A program made the position numbers and the translations under genes. Below are positions 48,221 to 56,898 of a stretch of DNA of 64,000 nt, one piece after another (the stretch's first letter is position 1; each line of letters starts with the position of its first letter). The DNA is from Bradyrhizobiaceae bacterium (GTDB lineage Bacteria; Pseudomonadota; Alphaproteobacteria; Rhizobiales; Aestuariivirgaceae): positions 1 through 64,000 of the forward strand of contig CANJMQ010000010.1 of assembly GCA_947475225.1 (NCBI GenBank), read 5' to 3'. The notes under the pieces were generated by a model. The model worked only from the letters and a program-made list of their open reading frames with translations, made no database searches and was not told the origin of the DNA.

Positions 48221-49315
48221 ATGCCGTGGAATTCCGAAGGCGGTGGCGGTGGTGGCGGTGGCCAGGGTCCCTGGGGACAGGGACCGTGGGGGCAGGGCGG
48301 CGGGCCGCGCCGTCCCAACCAGGGCGGTGGCCGCGGGCCTAATCCGCCGGACCTCGATGACCTCATCCGCAAGGGTCAGGACAAGCTGAAGCAGGTGCTG
48401 CCGCAGGGCGGCGGCGGATATGTCGGCTGGCTTCTGGGCCTCGGCTTCATCGCTCTCGTGGTGGCCTATAACAGCGTCTACCAGGTTCAGCCGGACGAGC
48501 GCGGCGTGGTGCTGCGCTTCGGCACCTTCAATCGTGTTGCTGAACCCGGCCTGCATTTCGCGCTGTGGCCGGTCGAGACGATGGAGAAGCCCAAGGTCGG
48601 CGCGGTGCGCCAGATCAATATTGGCAACGAGGGCAACGACGGCCAGATGCTGACCTCCGACAAGAACATCATCAACGTGCCCTTCTCGGTGTTCTGGCGC
48701 ATCAACGACGCCAGGAAATATCTCTTCAACGTCGCCGACCAGGAGCGCGTGATCAGTGCCGTGTCGCAGAGTGCCATGCGTGAGGTGGTGGGCCAGACCC
48801 GCGCCCAGGCCATCCTGACGACCGGCAAGAACACGGTCGAGGCGCAGGTGATCGACATCACCCAGAAACTGCTCGACGAATATGGCGCGGGTGTTACCGT
48901 GTCGTCGGTCAACCTGGGTGACGTGCAGCCGCCGCGCGAAGTGGCGGATGCCTTCGCCGAAGTGGTGCGCGCCGGGCAGAACCAGCAGCAGTCGATCAAC
49001 GAGGCCGAGCAGTACCGGAACCAGAAGTATCGCCTGACCGATGGCGACGCAGCGAAGCTGGTCGAGGATGCCAATGCCTACAAGTCCGCCACCGTGGCGG
49101 AGGCTCAGGGCGAGGCCGCGCGCTTCCTCTCCGTCTATGAGCAGTACAGGAATGCCAAGGACGTGACGCGTGAGCGCATCTACCTCGAAACCATGGAAAG
49201 CGTGCTGGGCAAGACCAACAAGGTCATCGTCGAGCCGGGCACCAATGGCCAGGGCGTGGTGCCCTATCTTCCGCTTCCCGAACTGAAGGCCCGTTCGGGC
49301 ACGCCGCAGAACTGA
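48221..49315 (+). CDS. hflK: HflK, subunit of the FtsH modulator complex
   Basis: A 364-residue inner-membrane protein with a Gly/Pro/Gln-rich cytoplasmic N-terminus (about 1-50), one membrane segment (GWLLGLGFIALVVAYNSVY, about 69-87) and a SPFH/band 7 domain in the periplasm (about 90-310). With HflC it forms a cage around FtsH and limits its proteolysis. It precedes hflC by 15 bases. Confidence 0.96.
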   Translation: MPWNSEGGGGGGGGQGPWGQGPWGQGGGPRRPNQGGGRGPNPPDLDDLIRKGQDKLKQVLPQGGGGYVGWLLGLGFIALVVAYNSVYQVQPDERGVVLRFGTFNRVAEPGLHFALWPVETMEKPKVGAVRQINIGNEGNDGQMLTSDKNIINVPFSVFWRINDARKYLFNVADQERVISAVSQSAMREVVGQTRAQAILTTGKNTVEAQVIDITQKLLDEYGAGVTVSSVNLGDVQPPREVADAFAEVVRAGQNQQQSINEAEQYRNQKYRLTDGDAAKLVEDANAYKSATVAEAQGEAARFLSVYEQYRNAKDVTRERIYLETMESVLGKTNKVIVEPGTNGQGVVPYLPLPELKARSGTPQN

Positions 49316-49330
49316 GCGGGAGGAGAGACG

Positions 49331-50245
49331 ATGAACAGCATGAGCAAGACCATCCTCGCCGGCCTCGCCATTGTAGCGGCGGTGATTTTCTACCTGTCCT
49401 ATTTCGTGGTCGATCAGACGCACAAGGCGCTGGTGCTGCGCTTCGGCGACATCGACCGCGTGGTGGAGGAACCGGGCCTCTACTTCAAGGTGCCCTTCGC
49501 CGACACGGTGACGCTGATCGACAACCGCATCATGATCTGGGAGAATAACGGCCGCCCGGTGCAGGACGTGGCCTCGCAGGTTTACATCGTCGACGCCTTC
49601 ACGCTGGCGCGCATCAAGGATGCCCGCCTGTTCCGTGAAACGCTGGGTGCCGACATGCTGCAGGCCGAGACGCGGGTGGGTGCCCGCCTCGACGCGGCCC
49701 TGCGCCAGACCTATGGCCGCCGCTCCTTCGATGCCGCGCTGTCCTCCGACCGCGCCACCATGATGCGCGAAATCCGCGACCAGCTCCGCCAGGAAGCGGA
49801 TGCGCTCGGCATCGAGATCGTCGACGTGCGGGTGCGGCGCACCGACCTGTCCGAAAACGTGCTCGACCAGACCTATGGCCGCATGAAGTCGGAGCGCAAT
49901 GCGCTGGCCCAGGACATCCGCTCGCAGGGTGAATCGACCAAGACCCGCATGAACGCCGAGACCGACCGCACGGTGACCGAGAAGCTTGCCCAGGCCAAGA
50001 AGGAAGCGGAGATCGTCCGCGGCCAGGGCGATGCCGAGCGCAACAAGGTGTTTGCCGAGGCCTTCCAGCAGGATCCGGAGTTCTTTGCCTTCTACCGCTC
50101 CATGCAGGCCTATCAGAAGAGCCTCGGCACGGACGGCACCACCATGGTGCTGAACCCGAACTCGGAGTTCTTCCGTTACTTCGGCGACCAGAAGCCCGGA
50201 GGCGCCACGGCCCCGCAGCCGGCTCCGGCCCAGCCTGCGCAGTGA
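49331..50245 (+). CDS. hflC: HflC, subunit of the FtsH modulator complex
   Basis: A 304-residue SPFH protein with an N-terminal membrane segment (ILAGLAIVAAVIFYLSYFVV) and band 7 domain (VLRFGDIDRVVEEPGLYFKVPF; ALGIEIVDVRVRRTDLSENV). The C-terminal helix QGDAERNKVFAEAFQQDPEFFAFYRSMQAY is typical. It follows hflK and its stop overlaps the next small gene. Start ATG 49331 or 49340. Confidence 0.96.
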   Translation: MNSMSKTILAGLAIVAAVIFYLSYFVVDQTHKALVLRFGDIDRVVEEPGLYFKVPFADTVTLIDNRIMIWENNGRPVQDVASQVYIVDAFTLARIKDARLFRETLGADMLQAETRVGARLDAALRQTYGRRSFDAALSSDRATMMREIRDQLRQEADALGIEIVDVRVRRTDLSENVLDQTYGRMKSERNALAQDIRSQGESTKTRMNAETDRTVTEKLAQAKKEAEIVRGQGDAERNKVFAEAFQQDPEFFAFYRSMQAYQKSLGTDGTTMVLNPNSEFFRYFGDQKPGGATAPQPAPAQPAQ

Positions 50246-50442
50246 TGCTGGAAAATGTGCTGACGGCCCTCGGTCTCGTCCTGGTGATCGAGGGTCTGCT
50301 TTATGCCTTGGTTCCGTCGCAACTGAAGGCCATGATGCAGCAGGTTGAGAAGCTTTCGGATGATCATCTGCGCTTGGGCGGCGTTGCCGCCATGGCCACC
50401 GGTGTGGTGGCGGTGTGGTTGGTGCACGCGGCGATGTTCTGA
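50242..50442 (+). CDS. DUF2065 family membrane protein
   Basis: A 66-residue protein with two hydrophobic helices (LTALGLVLVIEGLLYALVP; GGVAAMATGVVAVWLVHAAMF) joined by a charged loop, matching DUF2065 (YjeT-like). GTG 50242 overlaps the hflC stop; ATG 50245 is equally likely. These genes regularly follow hflKC but the role is unknown. Confidence 0.88.
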   Translation: MMLENVLTALGLVLVIEGLLYALVPSQLKAMMQQVEKLSDDHLRLGGVAAMATGVVAVWLVHAAMF

Positions 50443-50464
50443 GACGGATTTCGAGGGGGATGAG

Positions 50465-52018
50465 ATGAGCGGGACGATCAGAACAATGCGCTGCATGGCG
50501 CTGGCGGCGGGTTTCAGCATGCTTGCGGCAGCGGCCGTCCAGGCCCAGACCGTGGCACAGCCCGCACCGGCACCCGCAATCACCCAGCTGCAGGAGCTTC
50601 CCTCGGTCGCCGATCTCGCCGACCGACTGCTCCCCGCGGTGGTCGAGATTACCATCGAGTCGAGTGGCGAGGCTGCGGCGGATGCTCCCAACACCCAGCA
50701 GGACACGCCGGACGCCACGCCCGACAAGCCGCCGGGCAGCGACAATCCCGATGACCCGGCCAACCCCTTCAAGGACTTCTTCGACGAGTTCCTGAAGCGC
50801 GGGCAGGGCGGTGAGCAGCCGAAGCAGAAGATGACCTCCATGGGGTCAGGCTTCGTGGTCGATTCCTCCGGCATCATCGTCACCAACAACCACGTGGTGG
50901 AAGGAGCCGAGTCGATCGAGGTCCACTTCCATGACGACACCATCCTCAAGGGCGAGCTTGTCGGCCGCGATCCCAAGACCGACCTCGCGGTGATCCGCGT
51001 CAAGACCGACAAGAAACTCCCGACCGTCGGCTTCGGCGACAGCGACAAGCTGCGTGTTGGCGAATGGGTGATGGCCATCGGCAACCCGTTCGGACTCGGC
51101 GGCTCCGTCTCGCTCGGCATCGTGTCGGCGCGGAACCGCGACATCAACGCCGGCCCCTATGACGACTTCATCCAGACCGACGCCGCCATCAACAAGGGTA
51201 ACTCCGGCGGCCCGCTGTTCGACCTCAAGGGCGAGGTGATGGGCATCAACACGGCCATCTTCTCGCCGTCGGGCGGCTCTGTCGGGATCGGCTTCTCGGT
51301 GCCCTCCAACACCGCCAAGAACGTCGTCAGCCAGCTCATCCAGTATGGCGAGACCAGGCGCGGCTGGCTGGGCGTCAAGATCCAGGCGGTGACTGACGAG
51401 ATTGCCGAGTCGCTCGCGCTGCCCAACACCCACGGTGCGCTGGTGGCGGACGTGACGCCCGGCGGCCCGGCCGAGAAGGCGGGCCTGCAGTCCGGAGACA
51501 TCATCATCCAATTCAACGGCCGGCCGGTTGTCACCATGCGTGACCTGCCGAAGATCGTGGCCGAGACGCCGATCGGCGAGAAGGTGCCGCTGACGGTGCT
51601 GCGCAAGGGCAAGGACGTGGCGCTCACCGCCGAGGTCGGCCGCCTCGAGGACAGCGAGAAGACCGCCGATGCTTCCGCCGACAAGGCGAAGCCCGAAAAG
51701 CCCGCACCGGCCGTCGTCACCGTGCTCGGCATGACGGTCACCTCCATCACCGACGAACTGCGGGCCAAATACGGGATCGATGCAGACCTCAAGGGAGCGG
51801 TTGTTACCGAGGTGGCTCACGAAGGTGCCGCAGCCGACAAGCACCTCGAACCGGGTGACGTCATCACCGAGGCGGGAGAGCAGGAGGTCCAGGGTGCCGC
51901 TGACATCTCCGCCCGCGTCGAGGATGCCACCAAGGCTGGCAAGAACTCGATCCTGCTGCTCATCGCCAAGGGCGGCAAGTCCGGCGAAATGCGCTTCATT
52001 GCGCTGAAGCTGAAATAA
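50465..52018 (+). CDS. Periplasmic serine protease DegP/HtrA type (Do family)
   Basis: A 517-residue envelope protease. A signal peptide ends near AVQA-Q (about 28). The catalytic triad is visible: His in VTNNHVVEGAE, Asp in KTDLAVIRVK, Ser in NKGNSGGPLFD. Two PDZ domains follow (about 300-390 and 420-515), typical of Do proteases. The Asp/Pro-rich stretch at about 65-110 before the protease domain is likely disordered. Start ATG 50465 gives the signal peptide. It follows hflKC and DUF2065 as in other alphaproteobacteria. Confidence 0.95.
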   Translation: MSGTIRTMRCMALAAGFSMLAAAAVQAQTVAQPAPAPAITQLQELPSVADLADRLLPAVVEITIESSGEAAADAPNTQQDTPDATPDKPPGSDNPDDPANPFKDFFDEFLKRGQGGEQPKQKMTSMGSGFVVDSSGIIVTNNHVVEGAESIEVHFHDDTILKGELVGRDPKTDLAVIRVKTDKKLPTVGFGDSDKLRVGEWVMAIGNPFGLGGSVSLGIVSARNRDINAGPYDDFIQTDAAINKGNSGGPLFDLKGEVMGINTAIFSPSGGSVGIGFSVPSNTAKNVVSQLIQYGETRRGWLGVKIQAVTDEIAESLALPNTHGALVADVTPGGPAEKAGLQSGDIIIQFNGRPVVTMRDLPKIVAETPIGEKVPLTVLRKGKDVALTAEVGRLEDSEKTADASADKAKPEKPAPAVVTVLGMTVTSITDELRAKYGIDADLKGAVVTEVAHEGAAADKHLEPGDVITEAGEQEVQGAADISARVEDATKAGKNSILLLIAKGGKSGEMRFIALKLK

Positions 52019-52338
52019 CGAAGTGACCGGCACCCCGGCGAAAGCCGGGGCAAGGCATCCGTGAGGCGCTGGTTCACGCCACGAACTCGCGCCTCTCATA
52101 CCCCCGCAGATGCAGCACCCGTTGTGATTGTCCGCGCGTTGGCGCCGCAGTTTTCCCATTCCTGACGGCGAGCTGAAGGCGATCACCCCCAGCCGTCAGC
52201 AAGCGGTCAGTTTGGCCCGTCAAGTTTCAGCTGTCCTGCAGATGTTCAGTGTAACGGTGAGCCCAGGCTCTTTGCCTGGCGCCGGGTGCGATGCCAGCTG
52301 CACGATCCAACGACAGCAAACTTATGAGGAATCGATCC
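52019..52338. other. Gap between degP and the PepSY gene, with hairpin and direct repeats
   Basis: A hairpin CCCCGGC-GAAA-GCCGGGG at 52033-52050 follows the degP stop and may terminate it. GTCAG-like repeats begin at 52195, 52206 and 52219, with spacings of 11 and 13, and could bind an OmpR-type regulator. No gene is seen; open frames here overlap the next gene in another frame. Confidence 0.45.
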
Positions 52339-52614
52339 ATGAAGCTGATTGCCACGATCGCCGTCCTGAGTGTCGCAATGTCAACAGGCGCCTTTGCCGC
52401 CGCCCAATGCAGCACGAGCCCTGCAGCGAAATTCCAGCCGCAGGCCACGCTCGAAAGTCAGCTGAAGGCAGCTGGCATGAACGTTCGCCGTGTCAAGACG
52501 GAGAAGGGCTGCTACGAAGTCTACGCCATCGATAAGACCGGTAAGAAGGTCAACCTGGCCTTCAATGCGGAAACCCTCGAGAAGGTTGATAATCCTGAAG
52601 CCGGTGAGAACTGA
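52339..52614 (+). CDS. PepSY-domain periplasmic protein
   Basis: A 91-residue protein with a signal peptide (MKLIATIAVLSVAMSTGAFA) and a PepSY domain (LESQLKAAGMNVRRVKTEKG; VYAIDKTGKKVNLAFN). PepSY proteins of this type often sit next to cytochrome b561 genes, as here. ATG 52324 (MRNRSMK) is in frame and possible. Confidence 0.82.
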   Translation: MKLIATIAVLSVAMSTGAFAAAQCSTSPAAKFQPQATLESQLKAAGMNVRRVKTEKGCYEVYAIDKTGKKVNLAFNAETLEKVDNPEAGEN

Positions 52615-53170
52615 CCCCGAAGCATTGGGCGACGCAGGCGGCGACCACGTCATGGTCGCCGTCTGGGATCCGCTCGTCCGGCTGTTTCACTGGGGCATCG
52701 TGGCGAGCTTTGCCATTGCCTGGTTCAGCGCGGCCAGGTCTGATGATGTCCACATGTGGGCTGGATATGTGGCGGCCGTTCTCGTCGCTTTCCGGCTGGT
52801 CTGGGGACTGGCCGGTACGCGCCACGCCCGGTTCATCGATTTCGTCCGTTCGCCGCTGGCCGTGATCGCTTATCTGCGGGATATCTCGGTTGGCCGTGAG
52901 GCGCGGTACCTTGGGCACAACCCGGCTGGTGGTGCGATGATTCTCGTACTTCTCGCCGCCCTGTTGCTCACCGCCTTCAGTGGCTGGCTGGAAACCACCG
53001 ACGCCTATTATGGTGTCTCCTGGGTTCAGGATACCCACAGCTATGCAGCGCATGGCATTCTTGTCCTTGTGGCGCTGCACGTCGGTGGCGTCGCGCTGGC
53101 GAGTGTCCGCCACAAGGAGAACCTGGTGCGCGCCATGATCACCGGCCGCAAGAGATCGCTCTCAGAATAG
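52604..53170 (+). CDS. Cytochrome b561-family membrane protein
   Basis: A 172-188 residue four-helix di-haem cytochrome (Ni-hydrogenase b-type/b561 domain). Haem-binding histidines are visible in VWDPLVRLFHWG, GTRHARFIDFVRSP, DTHSYAAHGILVLVALHVGG. GTG 52604 overlaps the PepSY stop by 11 bases; ATG 52652 (MVAVWDPL) would also serve. With the PepSY protein it likely forms a membrane electron-transfer pair; the partner is unknown. Confidence 0.85.
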   Translation: MRTDPEALGDAGGDHVMVAVWDPLVRLFHWGIVASFAIAWFSAARSDDVHMWAGYVAAVLVAFRLVWGLAGTRHARFIDFVRSPLAVIAYLRDISVGREARYLGHNPAGGAMILVLLAALLLTAFSGWLETTDAYYGVSWVQDTHSYAAHGILVLVALHVGGVALASVRHKENLVRAMITGRKRSLSE

Positions 53171-53176
53171 CCGCCC

Positions 53177-54043
53177 CTAGTCCCTGAAGGCGCTCTGCTC
53201 ATACCCCTGCAGATACAGAAGCGCCGTCAGGTCGCCGTGGTTCACGCGGTGTCTTGCCTCCGCCTGCACCCGCGGCTTGGCGTGCAGTGCCACGCCCATG
53301 CCGGCTGCACCCAGCATCGCCAGGTCATTGGCCCCGTCACCTACCGCCAACGCATCCGCCGTGGCGATGCCGAGCTTGGCTGAAATCCGCCGCAGCGCAT
53401 CGAGCTTCGCCTGTTGACCAAGGATCGGATGGCCCACCTCGCCGGTAAGAAGTCCATCAGCCACGATCAGTTCGTTCGCCTGGTTCTCGGCGAAGCCCAA
53501 TTCGGCCGCCACGTGCGCAGTAAAGGGCGTGAAGCCGCCGGAAACCAGTGCGGTATAGGCGCCATTGGCCTTCATGGTGGCGATCAGCGTGCGGCCTCCC
53601 GGCATGAAGCTGATCCGTTCACGGAGGATCGTATCGACGATGCCGGCATCAAGGCCCTTCAGCAGCTTCACCCGCTCCTTCAGCGCGCCCTCGAAGTCGA
53701 GCTCGCCACGCATGGCGCGCGCGGTGATCTGCTTGATGTGCTCGCCGATCCCCGCCATCACGCCCAATTCGTCGATGCACTCCTGCTCGATCATGGTCGA
53801 GTCCATGTCGGCGACCAGCAGCCGCTTGCGGCGGTTGGCGGCAGGAACGACGTTGACGTCGATGGCAAGCCCCGCAAGCTCCGCGATGGCGGCATTGCGG
53901 CCCCCGAAGTCCGCAACCTCCAGCGCCTCGCCCTCCGCCAGCCAGCGCGGTGCCGCCGCGCCGAAGTCGCGCAGCATGTCCGCGGTCTTCACGCCGATTG
54001 CACGCGAGCCCGGGGCTGCTATGAGGACGAGTATGGATTCCAT
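53177..54043 (-). CDS. serB: Phosphoserine phosphatase
   Basis: HAD-family phosphatase making L-serine in the last step of the phosphorylated pathway, 288 residues. The nucleophile motif VADMDSTMIEQECIDELG lies near 83-100, LVSGGFTPFTAHVA carries the motif II Ser region, and DALAVGDGANDLAML is motif IV. An ACT-like N-terminal domain occupies about 1-75. Start ATG 54043 abuts the miaA ATG on the other strand (CATATG). The frame is open further upstream but overlaps miaA. Confidence 0.96.
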   Translation of the reverse strand: MESILVLIAAPGSRAIGVKTADMLRDFGAAAPRWLAEGEALEVADFGGRNAAIAELAGLAIDVNVVPAANRRKRLLVADMDSTMIEQECIDELGVMAGIGEHIKQITARAMRGELDFEGALKERVKLLKGLDAGIVDTILRERISFMPGGRTLIATMKANGAYTALVSGGFTPFTAHVAAELGFAENQANELIVADGLLTGEVGHPILGQQAKLDALRRISAKLGIATADALAVGDGANDLAMLGAAGMGVALHAKPRVQAEARHRVNHGDLTALLYLQGYEQSAFRD

Positions 54044-54919
54044 ATGACCGCCAGTGACCACAAACGCGCGCTGCTTATTGCAGGCCCCACCGCCAGCGGC
54101 AAGTCCGCCCTGGCGCTGGAGAAGGCCATTGATCTGAACGGCGTTGTCATCAATGCCGATGCGCTCCAGGTCTATGCACCGATCCGCGTCCTCTCCGCCC
54201 GGCCCACGCCGGAGGAGGAGGCTCGCGTGCCGCACCGCCTCTATGGTCACGTCGGCGCGGAGCAGCCTTACTCGGTCGCCGCGTGGCTGGCGCAGGCCCG
54301 GCACGAGATGCAGGCCGCGTGGGATGCGGGGCGTCTGCCCATCATCACCGGCGGGACCGGCCTTTACTTCCGAGCCCTCGAACTGGGCCTCGCCCCCGTG
54401 CCTGAAATCCCCGAGGAATTGCGCGCCAGGTGGCGCAGCTTCACAGGTGACCTCCACGCCGAACTTGCCGCACGCGACCCGGCCATGGCCGCGAAGCTGC
54501 TCCCCAGCGATCGCCAGCGCCTGTCCCGCGCGCTCGAGGTGGTCGACGCAACCGGCTGCTCGCTCCTCGAATGGCAGCGGCAGGGCCTGGACCAGGCACC
54601 ACTGGCAGGCGTTGCCATCGAGCGCATCTTCATGGACGTCCCGCGCGACGAGCTTTACGCCCGTGCCGAGGCCCGCTTCGACGCCATGCTCGAGGCAGGG
54701 GCGCTGGATGAGGCCCGCGCCATGGCCCATCTCGACCCCATGCTCCCCGCCATGAAGGCCATCGGCCTGCCGGAACTCGTCGCCCATCTCAGGGGCAAAA
54801 TGACCCTCGAGGAGGCCTCGGTCCGGGCGAAGACCGCCACCCGCAACTTCATCAAGCGCCAGCTCACCTGGTGGCGGGGGCAGCTGCCCGAGTGGCGGAT
54901 GAGGGCCCCACCCCCTTGA
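54044..54919 (+). CDS. miaA: tRNA dimethylallyltransferase
   Basis: Adds the isopentenyl group to A37 of tRNAs reading UNN codons, 291 residues. The P-loop LLIAGPTASGKSALALEKA is at 10-28, INADALQVYAPIRVLSARPT follows, and IITGGTGLYFRALELGLA and IGLPELVAHLRGKMTLEEA are conserved. Start ATG 54044 gives the family N-terminus. Its stop overlaps the -35 of the candidate ilvB promoter. Confidence 0.97.
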   Translation: MTASDHKRALLIAGPTASGKSALALEKAIDLNGVVINADALQVYAPIRVLSARPTPEEEARVPHRLYGHVGAEQPYSVAAWLAQARHEMQAAWDAGRLPIITGGTGLYFRALELGLAPVPEIPEELRARWRSFTGDLHAELAARDPAMAAKLLPSDRQRLSRALEVVDATGCSLLEWQRQGLDQAPLAGVAIERIFMDVPRDELYARAEARFDAMLEAGALDEARAMAHLDPMLPAMKAIGLPELVAHLRGKMTLEEASVRAKTATRNFIKRQLTWWRGQLPEWRMRAPPP

Positions 54920-54944
54920 CGTCCACCCTTCACCCCCGTAAACA
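54916..54944 (+). promoter_or_regulatory. Candidate promoter of the ilvBN leader
   Basis: TTGACG (54916-54921) and TAAACA (54939-54944) are separated by 17 bases. The first overlaps the miaA stop codon. Transcription would start close to 54950, a few bases before the leader peptide ATG at 54953. The -10 matches only half the consensus. Confidence 0.4.
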
Positions 54945-54952
54945 CGCGGTCC

Positions 54953-55000
54953 ATGAACAGCATTCTTGTAGTAGGTCCGCGCAACGCCGGGGAGGCTTAA
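54953..55000 (+). CDS. ilvBN attenuator leader peptide
   Basis: A 15-codon frame encoding MNSILVVGPRNAGEA, with Ile-Leu-Val-Val in a row, the control codons expected when charged branched-chain tRNAs are sensed. Its end overlaps a stem-loop, and a terminator lies just before ilvB. Alphaproteobacterial ilvBN leaders of this kind are known from comparative work. Confidence 0.8.
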   Translation: MNSILVVGPRNAGEA

Positions 55001-55056
55001 GCCTCCAGGAACTGGTGGTGTTGCGCGGAAATCAGGCTCCCTAGGGGGCCTTTTTT
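54977..55056 (+). promoter_or_regulatory. ilvBN transcription attenuator
   Basis: A long stem (CCGCGCAAC at 54977-54985 with GTTGCGCGG at 55020-55028) encloses a second perfect hairpin GGAGGCTTAAGCCTCC (54991-55006). A terminator follows: AGGCTCCC/GGGGGCCT with TTTTTT (55034-55056). The leader peptide ends inside the first stem, so ribosome stalling at ILVV would change the folding. GCCTCC (55001-55006) could pair instead with GGGGGC (55044-55049) as an antiterminator; this is a possibility, not shown. Confidence 0.75.
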
Positions 55057-55112
55057 ATTGCCTGAATGTCCCAACACGTGTTTGACGAACGAAAAAGTCC
55101 AAGAGGTTGCAA

Positions 55113-56882
55113 ATGGCCACGAATGAGATGACGGGCGCTGAAATGGTGTTGAAGGCGCTGCAGGACCAGGGGGTCGACACAGTGTTCGGCTATCCGGGCG
55201 GTGCCGTCCTGCCGATCTATGACGAGATCTTCCAGCAGGAGAAGGTGGAGCACATCCTCGTCCGCCACGAGCAGGGCGCCACCCATGCCGCGGAAGGCTA
55301 TGCCCGTTCGACGGGCAAGTGCGGCGTCGTGCTCGTCACCTCCGGCCCCGGCGCCACCAACGCGGTGACTGGCCTCACGGATGCGCTGCTCGACTCGATC
55401 CCCATGGTCTGCATCACCGGCCAGGTGCCCACCCACCTGATCGGTTCAGACGCCTTCCAGGAATGCGACACGGTCGGCATCACGCGTCCCTGTACCAAGC
55501 ACAATTATCTGGTGAAGGACGTGAACGACCTCGCGCGCATCCTGCACGAGGCCTTCTTCGTCGCCACCCACGGTCGCCCGGGCCCGGTGGTCGTCGACAT
55601 CCCGAAGGACGTGCAGTTCGCCAAGGGCCGCTACGTCGGCCCCAAGAACATCGAGCACAAGACCTATCGCCCGCAGGTCAAGGCCGACCAGAACGCCATC
55701 CGCGCCGCGGTGGACCTCATCGCCACGGCCAAGCGCCCGATCCTCTATACGGGCGGCGGCGTCATCAACTCCGGCCCCACGGCCTCGAAGCTGCTGCGTG
55801 ACTTCGTGGAAATGACCAACATCCCCATCACCTCCACGCTGATGGGCCTTGGCGCCTATCCGGCGTCGGGCAAGAACTGGCTTGGCATGCTCGGCATGCA
55901 CGGCATGTACGAGGCCAACATGGCCATGCATGACTGCGACGTGATGATCTGCGTCGGCGCCCGCTTCGACGACCGCATCACCGGGCGGCTCAACGCCTTC
56001 TCGCCCAACTCGAAGAAGATCCACATCGATATCGACCCGTCGTCGATCAACAAGACGGTGCGCGTCGACATTCCGGTGGTCGCCGACGTGGCGCATGCGC
56101 TGGAGGACATGATCCGCGTCTGGAAGTCGAAGTCGATCTCGCTCGACAAGAAGGCGCTCGATGCCTGGTGGAAGCAGCTTAACGGCTGGCGCGCCAGGGA
56201 CTGCCTCAAGTACAAGCAGAATGCTGACGTCATCATGCCGCAATATGCGGTGGAGCGGCTCTATGAGCTGACGAAGAAGAAGAACACCTACATCACCACC
56301 GAGGTGGGCCAGCACCAGATGTGGGCCGCGCAGTTCTATCGCTTCGAGGAGCCGAACCGCTGGATGACGTCTGGTGGCCTCGGCACAATGGGCTATGGCC
56401 TTCCCGCTGCCGTTGGCGTGCAGCAGGCCCACCCCGATGCGCTGGTCATCGACATCGCCGGCGATGCCTCGGTGCTGATGACCATGCAGGAGATGTCGAC
56501 GGCCATCCAGTTCAATCTGCCGATCAAGGTCTTCATCCTCAACAACCAGTACATGGGCATGGTGCGCCAGTGGCAGCAGCTCCTGCACGGCAACCGCCTG
56601 TCGCATTCCTACACCGAGGCGCTGCCGGATTTCGTGAAGCTTGCGGAAGCCTATGGCTGCGTCGGCATTCGGGCGACGAAGCCCTCCGAGCTCGATGACG
56701 CAATCAAGGAAATGATCAAGACGCCGCATCCGGTGATCTTTGACTGCCGCGTGGCCGCTCTCACCAACTGTTTCCCGATGATCCCATCGGGCAAGGCACA
56801 CAATGAGATGATCCTCGGCGAGGACGTGGCCGACGAAGACGTCGGCTCGGTGATCGACTCCAAGGGCAAGATGCTGGTTTAA
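55113..56882 (+). CDS. ilvB: Acetolactate synthase large subunit
   Basis: Thiamine-diphosphate enzyme starting valine, leucine and isoleucine synthesis, 589 residues from ATG 55113 (AAGAGG six bases before). TPP and FAD motifs are visible: FGYPGGAVLPIYDEI, HEQGATHAAEGYARS, GDASVLMTMQEMSTA and ILNNQYMGMVRQWQQ. A TTG at 55107 is in frame but lies in the ribosome-binding region. It precedes ilvN by 16 bases, under the attenuator described. Confidence 0.97.
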   Translation: MATNEMTGAEMVLKALQDQGVDTVFGYPGGAVLPIYDEIFQQEKVEHILVRHEQGATHAAEGYARSTGKCGVVLVTSGPGATNAVTGLTDALLDSIPMVCITGQVPTHLIGSDAFQECDTVGITRPCTKHNYLVKDVNDLARILHEAFFVATHGRPGPVVVDIPKDVQFAKGRYVGPKNIEHKTYRPQVKADQNAIRAAVDLIATAKRPILYTGGGVINSGPTASKLLRDFVEMTNIPITSTLMGLGAYPASGKNWLGMLGMHGMYEANMAMHDCDVMICVGARFDDRITGRLNAFSPNSKKIHIDIDPSSINKTVRVDIPVVADVAHALEDMIRVWKSKSISLDKKALDAWWKQLNGWRARDCLKYKQNADVIMPQYAVERLYELTKKKNTYITTEVGQHQMWAAQFYRFEEPNRWMTSGGLGTMGYGLPAAVGVQQAHPDALVIDIAGDASVLMTMQEMSTAIQFNLPIKVFILNNQYMGMVRQWQQLLHGNRLSHSYTEALPDFVKLAEAYGCVGIRATKPSELDDAIKEMIKTPHPVIFDCRVAALTNCFPMIPSGKAHNEMILGEDVADEDVGSVIDSKGKMLV

Positions 56883-56898
56883 GGGACGGGGAAAAGAC

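Noticed and set aside
52128-52535. A 135-codon frame overlapping the PepSY gene
   Set aside because: It runs through the PepSY gene in another frame; the PepSY frame has a signal peptide and a recognisable domain.
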